Source: an uncultured Lachnospiraceae bacterium
GTDB lineage: Bacteria > Bacillota > Clostridia > Lachnospirales > Lachnospiraceae
Assembly: GCA_910577045.1 (NCBI GenBank)
Contig: CAJTLB010000002.1
Span: forward strand, 193,229 to 257,228
Length of the DNA stretch: 64,000 bases
Direction of reading: 5' to 3'
Part shown: positions 43,871 through 53,645 of the stretch, in pieces
Layout of the letters: the number at the start of each line of letters is the position of its first letter
How positions within the stretch are numbered: position 1 is the stretch's first letter
Position numbers and translations under genes: made by a program
The notes under the pieces: generated by a model
The model's database searches: none
Told to the model about the DNA's origin: nothing
What the model saw: only the letters and a program-made list of their open reading frames with translations

Positions 43871-44866
43871 ATGGGATTAAACAAATTAGAGGAAGAATTT
43901 TTTTCTTCTGCTGCTACCTTAGAAGAAAAAATTACAAAAGCGATTGATCAGTTAGTAAACTCAAATAACTCTTATTTTTGTACCTACTTGATTCGGGAAA
44001 AAGAAATAAAAAGCCCCGAATTTGCTAAAGCTGCTTTAAAAGCAAATATTTTTTATCCATCTATTTTATATCAAGATGCTGCGCCAGAAACACGAGATCA
44101 GCTTATTTATCTGTTAGACCAAGAACAAATAGATCAATCAGACGTAAACAATGGTTTGTTAGCTTTAGCTATGATTGGTGATGAAAAAGTAGTAGAATAT
44201 TTTAAGAAATGGGAAGAAAATCCACCTGCCTGGCGTAAAGACCTATTTACTGGGCCATATGGCTATGCAATGGAAGGAAACTGGTGTATAGAAGATGGGC
44301 AAAAGAAATCCCTTATTTATAATACTTGTTATGCTATAGAACAAGTAGATACCTGCCTTCCAAACGAGAATATATTTGGCGGAGCAAGTAAAGATATCTG
44401 CCCTTACTGCGGTTCTAATTATATTAATATGTTAGTTATTGACGGAAAAGATGAACGGCTGGCTTTTTTAGGTTTGCATGGAAAAATTAAGATTAAATAT
44501 TGTGATAGCTGTCTGCCTTGGGAAGAATTCCTTTATTGTAAATATGAAGAAGACCAAGAAAGCACCGTTATTCACCACACGAATGGCTGTGGGGAACTTT
44601 GTGAAGAAGAAATGATTAATAAGCAAAAGCCGTTTATAATTTCTAAGAAACCTGTTTCAAACTGCTACTGTGATCCTTTTGACAAATGTGCCATAGGAGG
44701 AGCCCCTTCCTTTGTAGACGATGCAAAATTTGCATCTTGCCCAAACTGTGGAAAACGGATGAAACACCTAGCACAGCTTGGAGAAGAATGGACTACCTGT
44801 GGCACAGAATATATTCAAATTTGTACTGACTGTAAAATTGCTGCTGTTACTTACCAGCAAACATAA
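43871..44866 (+). CDS. Zinc-ribbon protein of unknown function
   Basis: The protein has 331 residues and no export signal. The N-terminal 130 residues are helical and HEAT-like. Two Cys pairs follow at about 177-215 ('CPYCGSN' and 'CDSC') and two more near the end ('CPNCGKRM' and 'CTDC'), enough for two treble-clef or ribbon zinc sites. 'AIGGAPSFVDDAKFASCPNC' resembles the C-terminal stretch of YwqG/DUF1963 and PDCD2-like proteins, where 'GG-P-W' precedes a CxxC. No known function; it is a lone plus-strand gene between minus-strand units, with its own strong promoter. Confidence 0.75.
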   Translation: MGLNKLEEEFFSSAATLEEKITKAIDQLVNSNNSYFCTYLIREKEIKSPEFAKAALKANIFYPSILYQDAAPETRDQLIYLLDQEQIDQSDVNNGLLALAMIGDEKVVEYFKKWEENPPAWRKDLFTGPYGYAMEGNWCIEDGQKKSLIYNTCYAIEQVDTCLPNENIFGGASKDICPYCGSNYINMLVIDGKDERLAFLGLHGKIKIKYCDSCLPWEEFLYCKYEEDQESTVIHHTNGCGELCEEEMINKQKPFIISKKPVSNCYCDPFDKCAIGGAPSFVDDAKFASCPNCGKRMKHLAQLGEEWTTCGTEYIQICTDCKIAAVTYQQT

Positions 44867-44873
44867 ATAACAC

Positions 44874-45956
44874 TTATTTACCAACCCATTGATCCAAAAA
44901 TTTTTTTAGGTTTTCCCCATGCCAACAATGGCCTCCTTCCTTTATATCATGGAATATTCGCTCCTCTGCATGGAACAAACGATATGCACTACGCATAATT
45001 TCCATTTGCTCATATACATTTTCTAATCCTCTTATTCCATTTAAGTGATCCTCTTGGCAAGATTGTACCATTATGGGCCTTGGGGCAATAAGTGCCCCAA
45101 TATCCCCCATATCCACATGGTTCCACAACCTAGGGACATAATTACAACTACAATTCCCATTTAAGGTAAGCAACGAATCTTTGTATCCATAAAAATATCC
45201 ACTAATAATAGCATAAGCAATTCTGTCATCTAAGGCTGCCAGCCACAAAGCCTGCATACCGCCCCCTGAGAATCCTAGGCAGCCAATTTCCTCTGTATCC
45301 CACCTGCGGTATTCTTTTATATAATCAACTAGCCTCATTAAGTCCCAGACGCACATGCCAATTACTGTTTGGCCTAAAGATTGTGCCATACGGGAAAGCT
45401 CATTACAAGTACTATTCAAAAATTTTTCCTCCGAATCTCCTTGCAGGGAAGCTTCCCGGCGTTCCCCAAACCCCCGGCTATCATTGCAAAGTGCTACATA
45501 ACCAAGTTTTGCTATTTGCATACCATAATCATATTGGAACATCTCAATCCTATCTTTTACAGCCGGGATTTCAGACATCCCGGCTACTGCATATTTTCCT
45601 GCCCCCATATGCCCTGGCGGGGCTAGTATACACTTTAATTTCTTTTCATTTGATACAGATGGAATTAACACATAAACAGGCATCCAAACATCTGGCTCCA
45701 CTTGTATACATATTTTTTCTCTAACAATACCATTTTCTAAAACAACTTTTTCTTCCAAAATAGGGTTCAATGGACAAGTTTCCATATAGGAAAGCCCCAA
45801 AAGTTCTGATAATGTTTCTCTAAGTTGTCCCTTCCATCTTTGATATTCCTCTTGGCTACTAGCATGAAACGCATCTTTTCTTCCATATACATCAAACCGT
45901 TTTTGTAGGTGTTCCAAACAAGTATAATATTTTTTTATTTCTATTGTACGTTTCAA
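44874..45956 (-). CDS. Alpha/beta hydrolase, acetyl-xylan-esterase-like
   Basis: The protein has 360 residues and fits the Abhydrolase_7/dienelactone-hydrolase group. The nucleophile is in 'GCLGFSGGGMQ', the acid probably in 'QSCQEDHLNG' and the base in 'GGHCWHG'. 'GHMGAGKYAVAG' and 'NDSRGFGERR' form the oxyanion region. There is no signal peptide, so it would deacylate sugars inside the cell after import. The frame starts with TTG 5 bases after the binding-protein stop and no separate ribosome site is seen, so translation is probably coupled. Confidence 0.85.
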   Translation of the reverse strand: MKRTIEIKKYYTCLEHLQKRFDVYGRKDAFHASSQEEYQRWKGQLRETLSELLGLSYMETCPLNPILEEKVVLENGIVREKICIQVEPDVWMPVYVLIPSVSNEKKLKCILAPPGHMGAGKYAVAGMSEIPAVKDRIEMFQYDYGMQIAKLGYVALCNDSRGFGERREASLQGDSEEKFLNSTCNELSRMAQSLGQTVIGMCVWDLMRLVDYIKEYRRWDTEEIGCLGFSGGGMQALWLAALDDRIAYAIISGYFYGYKDSLLTLNGNCSCNYVPRLWNHVDMGDIGALIAPRPIMVQSCQEDHLNGIRGLENVYEQMEIMRSAYRLFHAEERIFHDIKEGGHCWHGENLKKFLDQWVGK

Positions 45957-45961
45957 ATCTT

Positions 45962-47572
45962 TTATTTATAAGCCTCCATATATCTATTATATTGATCCTG
46001 TTTAATTTTAATTAATTCTTCTATATTCATATTTTTTAATGTAGTTAGATAACTATCAAATGTAGACATATCACTGTTGCCTGAAATAAATGCCACATTC
46101 ATTTGTTCCACATAAGTCTGTATATCAACTAAATACAAACTTATTATGCTTGCCTCTTCTTCTGTCGCATAAACAGCAGGGAATGGTGCTTTAATATACT
46201 GTTCTAATTCCTTATCTACTTCTACATGCCATTTCGCCAATAATACATCTGTTGCCGGCACGCTTTGCTGAGACGGCATACATGGTGCATTAATGCCTAA
46301 TTGCTGGTACCATACCGTATCCTCGCTACATCTTGGCAAATATTCCCTATTTCCATCTGCTGTTTCTGTATACGTAACATCTTTAAGCCCCCATACATAT
46401 AAATCTTGGCATTCTTCTCCCATAATATAGTCTAAGAATTTAACTGCAAGCTCTACATTGCCAGAATTCTTTGTTACGCCAAAAATTCCAGAAACAGGTG
46501 TCCTTCCTACATAATATCCTGTATACTCACCAGAAATTGGGGCAACGCCTTTAAAAATGCCTTCTGTCCCATTATAATCTGCAAACTGGGCACTATACAA
46601 AGTAGACATCTGCCAGCTAAAATCAAATGTAACCCCTGTAATATCCTGTGCACACCTAGAAGTTATCTGGTCTCTGTTTAAAGATGTATATTCCATTTCT
46701 AAAAGCCCTTCATCATATAAGCCTTTTAAAAATTCCAAATATGCTTTATAATTTTCTGCTTCATAATAAGCATAATGCACAGTCCCATTATCGTCTGCAT
46801 AGAAACCACTTACTAAGTCTAATCCAAATGCTGGGCCAAAGAGATAAGGCAAATATGCAGAAGTTACACTCATTGGGATCTCATCTGTAGCATCACCATT
46901 CCCATTCATGTCATTATCACGGAAAGCCCGTAACATTTCCACAAACTCATCTAACGTTTTAGGTTCTTCCATATTGAGCTTTTCAAGCCATCTTGTATTA
47001 ATCATCATACAAGGCTGATAATTATTTGTTACCACTGTCTGTGGCACATAATAAATATGCCCGTCCGTAGCCGTTAAAGCTGCTTTAATATCCGGGTTTG
47101 CCTCCAAAAACTTCTTATAATTTGGCATAGAATCAAAATATTCATCTAATGCAATAAACATCCCTGATTTAATATAAGACATATTCGAATCCAAATCAGG
47201 AAGAAGTACAATATCCTGCAAATCTGTCCCGGCTGCCAGCATTGGGCTAACGGTATCAGCGTAAATAGTAGGATCAATTAAATTCCAATCAATTGTTACA
47301 TTTGCCCTTTTTTGGATTTCATCTAATATCATGGCATCCTTGCTTAAATCCACTGTAGAATACCAAGAATTCATTGCAAGCATACTAACTGTGCCTGCCT
47401 CTTCTGTAACTGGTGCTGCCCCAGTATAAGTACTTGTCTTTGTTCCCGATGTTGTTCCGGCATTTGTTGTAGTCTGTCCATTTGGAGTATCGTTTCCTCC
47501 ACATCCTACCAATGCCGAAGCCGTAAGAACGGCTGTCATAGCAAGTGCTGTTACTTTTTTTGTCATTCTCAT
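45962..47572 (-). CDS. Sugar ABC importer substrate-binding lipoprotein
   Basis: A 536-residue extracellular binding protein. The signal ends in a lipobox ('ASALVGCGG') followed by a threonine-rich linker. The size and C-terminal features fit LipO/YtcQ-type family 1 binding proteins for complex oligosaccharides. It partners the two permeases just upstream. No ATPase is in the operon; such importers usually share a common MsmK-type ATPase. AGGAGG lies 7 bases before the ATG. Confidence 0.93.
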   Translation of the reverse strand: MRMTKKVTALAMTAVLTASALVGCGGNDTPNGQTTTNAGTTSGTKTSTYTGAAPVTEEAGTVSMLAMNSWYSTVDLSKDAMILDEIQKRANVTIDWNLIDPTIYADTVSPMLAAGTDLQDIVLLPDLDSNMSYIKSGMFIALDEYFDSMPNYKKFLEANPDIKAALTATDGHIYYVPQTVVTNNYQPCMMINTRWLEKLNMEEPKTLDEFVEMLRAFRDNDMNGNGDATDEIPMSVTSAYLPYLFGPAFGLDLVSGFYADDNGTVHYAYYEAENYKAYLEFLKGLYDEGLLEMEYTSLNRDQITSRCAQDITGVTFDFSWQMSTLYSAQFADYNGTEGIFKGVAPISGEYTGYYVGRTPVSGIFGVTKNSGNVELAVKFLDYIMGEECQDLYVWGLKDVTYTETADGNREYLPRCSEDTVWYQQLGINAPCMPSQQSVPATDVLLAKWHVEVDKELEQYIKAPFPAVYATEEEASIISLYLVDIQTYVEQMNVAFISGNSDMSTFDSYLTTLKNMNIEELIKIKQDQYNRYMEAYK

Positions 47573-47608
47573 AGTAAATCCTCCTCAATTTTTTGTTTAC
47601 TATTGGTT

Positions 47609-48523
47609 CTATTCCTTCACAGCCCCAAGCATCGTGCCCTTTACTAGATATTTCTGTACAAATGGGCAAATGCAAAGAATGGGCACTGTGGATAGGACAA
47701 TACACACATAGCGGATTTTCAGCGTAGATTGTGCTGCCGCTGCCGCTGCCGTAGTCCCAGAAGCCTGGACGATTTCTGTTGATGCAATAATTAAAATACG
47801 CCTTAAAAATACTTGTAATGGCTGCAATTCACTTTTACCCAAATAAAGCATGGCATTAAAGAAATCATTATATCTTGCTACTGCATAATATAATGTAAGT
47901 ACCGCCAAAGTTGGTTTTACCAAAGGGACTGCAATCTTAGCCATAATAAAGAAATCATTCGCGCCTTCTAAAGCTGCATTTTCAAATAAATCCTCTGGGA
48001 TAGATTCCATTGCTGATCGGCATATCATAACATTATAAGCACTTAATAATGTTGGAATAATCATAGCCCACCTGGAATTATAAAACCCAAGCCCCGTTAC
48101 CACCATATAAGTTGGGATTAGCCCACCAGAAAAATACATGGTAAAAGCTAATAAGAAATTCATTTTTTTACGAAGGAAAAATTGCTTCCTAGACAGTGGG
48201 TAAGCCGCTAAACAAGTAAACACAATATTAAAGATTGTACCAACGATTGTATATAAAAATGTATTGCCATAAGAAATCCAAAGCTGCTTATAACGAAGTA
48301 CCATATTATATGCCTCTAAATCCCATCCCTTAGGCAAAAACATTACTTCTCCCTTAGCAACTGCCATTCCATCACTAAAAGAAATACTTGTAACATACAA
48401 AAATGGGTACAATGTGACACATACAGCAACGGCTACAAGAATCCAGACAATTATGTCAAATATCTTATCCCCAAAACTTTCATTCTTAAATTCTGTAAAA
48501 ATTCCCTTTTTATTCTCTCTCAT
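47609..48523 (-). CDS. Sugar ABC importer permease (YtcP type)
   Basis: This 304-residue permease has six membrane helices and the ABC-binding loop 'NAALEGANDFFIMAKIAVPL'. It belongs to the second-permease class of the carbohydrate uptake family 1. It lies between the other permease and the binding protein and shares their operon. Confidence 0.93.
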   Translation of the reverse strand: MRENKKGIFTEFKNESFGDKIFDIIVWILVAVAVCVTLYPFLYVTSISFSDGMAVAKGEVMFLPKGWDLEAYNMVLRYKQLWISYGNTFLYTIVGTIFNIVFTCLAAYPLSRKQFFLRKKMNFLLAFTMYFSGGLIPTYMVVTGLGFYNSRWAMIIPTLLSAYNVMICRSAMESIPEDLFENAALEGANDFFIMAKIAVPLVKPTLAVLTLYYAVARYNDFFNAMLYLGKSELQPLQVFLRRILIIASTEIVQASGTTAAAAAAQSTLKIRYVCIVLSTVPILCICPFVQKYLVKGTMLGAVKE

Positions 48524-48536
48524 CTTAAGTACCCCC

Positions 48537-49493
48537 TTACCACAAAGATGACCCGCTAAACTTGCGGCTAAACCAATTTGAAGTACATACTAATGAGAAC
48601 CCTACTATAGAATTAAATAACCCAACTGCCGTTGCATAACTATAATTTTTATTTTCAATACCTTGCCTATACACGTAGGTAGAAATAACATCCCCTGTTT
48701 CATATACGGCTGTATTGTACATTAAATATACTTTTTCAAAGCCTACACTTAAAATATTTCCCAAAGACATGATTAGTAATAATAAAATCGTAGGTTTTAT
48801 CATAGGAAGCACTAAATGCCAAATTTGCTGGCGTTTTGAAGCCCCATCCATTTTCATTGCTTCATACAAATCAGGAGAAATCCCCATTATTGCAGCTACA
48901 AAAATAATAGAATTAAAGCCAAATGTCTGCCATGACCCAGAAATAACATAAAGCCGCCTAAACCAAGAAGGATCACTCATAAAATTCACTGGCTTCCCTC
49001 CAAGTTTTACAATAATCTGGTTGATAATGCCTGTAGAAGGTGATAGGAAATTTGTCATCATACCTACTACTACTACAGTAGAAATAAAATATGGCAAATA
49101 TGTAATTACTTGTGCCCCTCTTTGGATCACCTTATTCCTTAATTGCGTAATGCAGATTGCAAATAAAATTGGAATTGGAAAGCCAAATAAAAGGGAATAA
49201 AAAGAAAGTAAAAACGTATTCCGTATTAACTTCCAAGCAAATACAGATTGGAAAAACTGGCTAAACCATTTAAGCCCTACCCATTCACCAGAATAAATCC
49301 CAATTAGCCCCTTCCCGGGAATAAAATTTTGAAATGCCATTACAAGCCCTGTCATTGGTAAATAGCTAAAAATTAAATAATACAATAATACTGGAAAAAA
49401 CATAATCATTAAATACTTATCTCTATGGATATTTTTTCTAAGCAGCTTTCTCTTCTCTTCTCTTGAAAGCTTTACCTTCTTTGTCTTATCCAT
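48537..49493 (-). CDS. Sugar ABC importer permease (LplB/YteP type)
   Basis: The permease has 318 residues and six helices with a long basic N terminus and the loop 'EAMKMDGASKRQQIWHLVLP' (EAA motif). It is the first gene of the import operon, behind a cre-like site. YteP/LplB relatives carry plant-wall-derived oligosaccharides. Confidence 0.93.
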   Translation of the reverse strand: MDKTKKVKLSREEKRKLLRKNIHRDKYLMIMFFPVLLYYLIFSYLPMTGLVMAFQNFIPGKGLIGIYSGEWVGLKWFSQFFQSVFAWKLIRNTFLLSFYSLLFGFPIPILFAICITQLRNKVIQRGAQVITYLPYFISTVVVVGMMTNFLSPSTGIINQIIVKLGGKPVNFMSDPSWFRRLYVISGSWQTFGFNSIIFVAAIMGISPDLYEAMKMDGASKRQQIWHLVLPMIKPTILLLLIMSLGNILSVGFEKVYLMYNTAVYETGDVISTYVYRQGIENKNYSYATAVGLFNSIVGFSLVCTSNWFSRKFSGSSLW

Positions 49494-49530
49494 TTCTTTT
49501 ACCTCACCCCTCCATCTCTTGATAAAACAA

Positions 49531-49544
49531 TGGTAACATTTTCA
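49531..49544 (-). promoter_or_regulatory. cre-like catabolite control site
   Basis: Minus strand TGAAAATGTTACCA matches the CcpA consensus TGWAARCGYTWNCW at all positions but one (T for C at the seventh). It lies 38 bases before the first permease gene. Confidence 0.55.
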
Positions 49545-49640
49545 GAAAAATCCCGAAAGCTTCATTTTTTTCTTAGTTCATTTTGTGCACTTTCATGAAA
49601 AAAAGCTTATTTTCATCCTCCAAAAGGGCAACTTTCATAA

Positions 49641-49678
49641 AAAAAGGAAACACAGCCTGTACACTGTGTTTCCTTTTT
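49641..49678. terminator. Terminator after the AraC regulator gene
   Basis: AAAAAGGAAACACAG and CTGTGTTTCCTTTTT form a 15-bp stem with an 8-base loop, right behind the stop at 49689. Confidence 0.9.
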
Positions 49679-49688
49679 CTTCTTCCTT

Positions 49689-51887
49689 TTATCTATAATC
49701 CCCAGGATTCATATTCATAATAGACTTAAAATTCCTCCGAAATGTCAGCACATTACTATACCCACATTCTGCTGCTATTTCTTCTATTGATTTTTCTGTT
49801 GTTTGTAATAATTCTGCTGCATATAAAATACGCTTCTCTTGTACATATTGCAAATAAGTTTTACCAAGTTGGTTTTTACAAAGCATGGTAATATATTTAT
49901 TGCTTACTCCAAACTTTTCCGATAAAAATGCAAGGGACAAATCTGGGCTTTTATAATTTTCATTTATACAAGATAAAATTTCCTTATCTAATTTCTCCAT
50001 ATCTTTTTTTGGCATAAGCAAACTTGTTAATTCATTGCAAATCGTTTCATAAATAGCATGATAATAGGTAAATATTTCTTCCAAGGTCGCAGCATGTTCA
50101 ATCTTATCAATTTGTACCCTTGCTGACGCATTTATATTCTTAACTACATTTAATGTTAAAATATGCAGTTCATCAATTAATAAACGCACTGTTTTAGGGG
50201 ATTCATCATATTCTTTCGTATTTTTTTCATATAGCTCATCTAAAAAGGCATGTAAATCTTTTAAATTATTTTCCCTAAAATCTTTTAATAAACGTGCTTG
50301 TGCATCTTTTGGGAAATAATATTCCCTTTTATCTTTTTCTTCTTTTGGTTCATAAAAATAAACTGTATTTCTGCCTCCAGTCAGCATTCCTTCTAAAGCT
50401 TGCATTGCATCTGCACATGCTTCATTTAACCTGCCTATTGTATCCTCCATCTGGCCGACCCCTATTGTGATTAGGCAATTCTCATCATCTATTTCTTTGC
50501 AGATTATTTTATGGAGTTTATAAAACACCTCTTCTAATGGTATTATTTCATCACTATTTACAATTAAAAAGATATTGCTTAAATCTTTCACATAACAATC
50601 TACTTGCATCTCTATAGACGATTGTTCTTGGCAAATATACTGGATAATATCAATCGCATCTTTTTGTTTTAAAGAACTTACCTCCCTTACTCCTTGATAC
50701 ACAATATTCGTTAGGGCAAGGGCAAAATAATTTCTTTTTAGATCAATATATTTTTCATCTATTAAAACACGGATATTGTCTTGTTCCATATTCCCATTTA
50801 AAATTCCATGCAACATTCCTTGCTTTGCATAAGGAGTGATATGGATCATTTTTTCCCTAAACCCATTATTTTCCCCAATTAAGCTTTGAATCCCTTTTAT
50901 AATTGTGCCAATTTCATCCTGGCGTTCCTCCTCTTTCTCCATGCCATCCATTTCTCCGCTTTCAATAAACTTCTCAATATTTCCAATAGGAGAATAATAG
51001 CGGATTGATAATATATAAGCCAAAACTGCAAAAATAGCACTTAATAAAAACCCTATTGTCAATGCTACTACCAACGCCCCGTTAAATCCCATGCTAAACC
51101 GATCCAAATCTACATATAATTCATATGTAATCTCTGGATGGACGCTAGAAACTACACGAAAACATTTTCCTTTCTCTTCTCCATTTTCTAGGACAATATC
51201 ATTATTAAAAAATACACGGCAAGCCGCAGATGGCCCAACAATCTCACTAATCTTTTGTTCTAAATTCTTTTTATTAAACAAAACCAATATGCTTCCCTTT
51301 TCTCTTATTGATGTAGAAAAAGCATATTCATCGCCATAGATTACATATTCCGTATTAAAAATAATATCCCCTACAGAACTTATATCTAATAAATCACTTA
51401 CCTTTCCTTGTTTTAAAAATGGCCTTTCTAGCCCAAGCACATATCCATTATTTAATTGTATTACACTTGAAGCTGTATAAGCCTTGTTGTAATCTTTAAA
51501 CAATAAAATAATATTATAAATCCTATAATTATTACTAGATGCCTTGATATTTTTTAAATCTTGTAACCCTTGGTACAATAAATAAGAATTAACTGCTTCA
51601 CCTTCTACTGAAATTGCAGAATAAAGATTTCTAAGAATCGTTGAGCCATTAATACTAGAAACAATATGTTTTGCACTTAAAAGCTCAAAGTCAATGGCAT
51701 TTCCCATTGCCCCTGCCTTAACTTCATATTCCCTTTTTAAGTTCTCTTTATAAGCTGCCTGATATTGTAGCATGGCAAAAATAGAATATACAGAAAAAAA
51801 CAAGGAAATAATCAAGATATAAGAAAGAAACAGCCTGACAAACAGCCTGCTTTTTAATAATCTATTTTCAGCAAATATCCGTTTCAT
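49689..51887 (-). CDS. Membrane-bound AraC family regulator with extracellular sensor
   Basis: The protein has 732 residues: a membrane helix (about 15-37), an extracellular sensor region (38-265), a second helix (about 270-295), a linker with a HAMP-like piece, and a C-terminal AraC DNA-binding domain (about 632-732; 'LSLAFLSEKFGVSNKYITML' and 'IEEIAAECGYSNVLTFRRNF'). The layout is that of YesS/YtdP-type regulators that sense sugars outside the cell and switch on the adjacent importer. The ATG at 51887 with GGGGAG is preferred over a GTG two codons earlier. Confidence 0.93.
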   Translation of the reverse strand: MKRIFAENRLLKSRLFVRLFLSYILIISLFFSVYSIFAMLQYQAAYKENLKREYEVKAGAMGNAIDFELLSAKHIVSSINGSTILRNLYSAISVEGEAVNSYLLYQGLQDLKNIKASSNNYRIYNIILLFKDYNKAYTASSVIQLNNGYVLGLERPFLKQGKVSDLLDISSVGDIIFNTEYVIYGDEYAFSTSIREKGSILVLFNKKNLEQKISEIVGPSAACRVFFNNDIVLENGEEKGKCFRVVSSVHPEITYELYVDLDRFSMGFNGALVVALTIGFLLSAIFAVLAYILSIRYYSPIGNIEKFIESGEMDGMEKEEERQDEIGTIIKGIQSLIGENNGFREKMIHITPYAKQGMLHGILNGNMEQDNIRVLIDEKYIDLKRNYFALALTNIVYQGVREVSSLKQKDAIDIIQYICQEQSSIEMQVDCYVKDLSNIFLIVNSDEIIPLEEVFYKLHKIICKEIDDENCLITIGVGQMEDTIGRLNEACADAMQALEGMLTGGRNTVYFYEPKEEKDKREYYFPKDAQARLLKDFRENNLKDLHAFLDELYEKNTKEYDESPKTVRLLIDELHILTLNVVKNINASARVQIDKIEHAATLEEIFTYYHAIYETICNELTSLLMPKKDMEKLDKEILSCINENYKSPDLSLAFLSEKFGVSNKYITMLCKNQLGKTYLQYVQEKRILYAAELLQTTEKSIEEIAAECGYSNVLTFRRNFKSIMNMNPGDYR

Positions 51888-51992
51888 AAACACTCCCCTA
51901 ACTTAAGAAACAACAATTGCCCAATAACAAATAACAGCCTACTAGAGCAAATTCATGCTCCCAGCAGGCTGCCACTGATATTTCTCAATCCA

Positions 51993-53645
51993 TTAACTTA
52001 AGCGGTTCACTGCACAAAATAATGCCCGGATAGAAGCCCTTGTAATATTAGAACTAATTCCTACCCCATATGTCACCCTGCCTGTATCCTCATCCATTAT
52101 ATGGATATAAGCAGCAGCCTGTGCTTTTGAACCAGCCTGTAACGCATGTTCAGAATAATCCAAGACTTTAATATTTCTGCCAATTTTTGCTGTAAACGCA
52201 TTTTTTACCGCATCAATTGGCCCATTTCCTTCTGCTTCATTTGTTATCAACACACCTTTATCTTCAAATTCTAAAGATACATGTGTATCTTTATCATCAA
52301 TATCTGTATAACGGCATCGGATAAAATGATATGGCTGTTTCTTTTCCAAATATTGCTCACGGAAATTTTCCATAATCTGTTCTGGTGCCACTTCACCTTG
52401 GCGTTCTGCAATTGCTTGGATTACGTCTGCAAATTCCTTATGCATCCCTTTTGGCAGCTTAAAGCCAAAATAAGTGTCCATTACAAAAGCTACTCCACCT
52501 TTTCCAGACTGGCTGTTAATCCTTACTACCGGCTCATATTCCCTGCCAATATCCATCGGGTCAATTGGCAAGTAAGGGACTGCCCAAATACCATCCCCAC
52601 GTTCCTTCATTGCTGTAACACCTTTATTAATCGCATCTTGGTGAGAGCCAGAAAATGCAGTAAATACAAGCTTCCCAGCATATGGGTGGCGAATATGCAC
52701 TGGAATCTTACAGCAGCGCTCATACACTTCTATAATCTCATTAATATGCCCTAATTCCAGTTCAGGGTTAATTCCCTGTGAAAACATGTTATAAGCAATA
52801 TTTAATACATCTACATTACCAGTCCGTTCCCCGTTCCCAAACAAAGTACCCTCTACCCTGTCGGCACCTGCCAATAATGCAAGTTCGGCAGCAGCAACTC
52901 CAGTCCCACGGTCATTATGGGGATGTACGCTTAAAATAATACTATCCCTGTCACAGAAATGCTTATGCATCCATTCAATCTGATCAGCATATACATTTGG
53001 TGTAGTCATTTCCACTGTAGATGGCAGGTTAAAGATTATCTTCTTCTCTTTCGTTGGCTGCCAAACATCTTGGACCGCCGTACAAACTTCTAAAGCATAA
53101 TCTAACTCTGTGCCAGTAAAGCTTTCAGGAGAATATTCTAAAATAATTTCCCCATCAAAACCAGCAGCATACTTTTTCACCAAATTAGCCCCATCAATTG
53201 CTATTTGCTTAATTTCCTCTTTGTTCATGTGGAAAACTACGTCTCGTTGTAAAGTAGAAGTAGAATTATAAATATGGACAATTGCTCTTTTAATCCCCTG
53301 CAAAGCTTCAAAGGTCCTTGTAATCAGGTGCTCCCTACACTGCACTAATACCTGTACTGTTACATCATCTGGTATTAAATTCCTATCTACCAACTGCCTT
53401 AAAAAATCATATTCAATCTGAGATGCAGATGGAAAACCAACTTCAATTTCTTTAAAGCCCAGCTTTACCAACATACAAAACATCTCAATTTTCTCTTCTA
53501 CCACCATTGGTTCCACCAATGCCTGGTTCCCATCTCTTAAATCTACGCTACACCATATAGGTGCCTTTTGAATCTCATTATTTGGCCATTCTCTCTCCGG
53601 CATTTTTACTACCGGAACTCGCTGATACTTCTTATAATTTAACAT
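51993..53645 (-). CDS. leuA: 2-isopropylmalate synthase (long, LeuA2-like type)
   Basis: A 550-residue enzyme that joins acetyl-CoA and 2-ketoisovalerate, the first step of leucine synthesis. The catalytic DRE-TIM barrel shows 'VDLRDGNQALVEP' and 'SVHPHNDRGTG'. The C-terminal 120 residues are the leucine-sensing domain. The N-terminal motif 'RDGNQAL' instead of 'RDGEQ' marks the group typified by actinobacterial LeuA. It is alone, with a long leader and no leuB-D beside it. AGGAGG precedes the ATG. Confidence 0.95.
   Translation of the reverse strand: MLNYKKYQRVPVVKMPEREWPNNEIQKAPIWCSVDLRDGNQALVEPMVVEEKIEMFCMLVKLGFKEIEVGFPSASQIEYDFLRQLVDRNLIPDDVTVQVLVQCREHLITRTFEALQGIKRAIVHIYNSTSTLQRDVVFHMNKEEIKQIAIDGANLVKKYAAGFDGEIILEYSPESFTGTELDYALEVCTAVQDVWQPTKEKKIIFNLPSTVEMTTPNVYADQIEWMHKHFCDRDSIILSVHPHNDRGTGVAAAELALLAGADRVEGTLFGNGERTGNVDVLNIAYNMFSQGINPELELGHINEIIEVYERCCKIPVHIRHPYAGKLVFTAFSGSHQDAINKGVTAMKERGDGIWAVPYLPIDPMDIGREYEPVVRINSQSGKGGVAFVMDTYFGFKLPKGMHKEFADVIQAIAERQGEVAPEQIMENFREQYLEKKQPYHFIRCRYTDIDDKDTHVSLEFEDKGVLITNEAEGNGPIDAVKNAFTAKIGRNIKVLDYSEHALQAGSKAQAAAYIHIMDEDTGRVTYGVGISSNITRASIRALFCAVNRLS

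Noticed and set aside
197..52152. Single ATGTTCA copies at 197-203, 37887-37893 and 52146-52152
   Set aside because: They lie inside coding regions (recombinase, rfbB, leuA) and lack the inverse half-site 24 bases away, so they are taken as chance matches.
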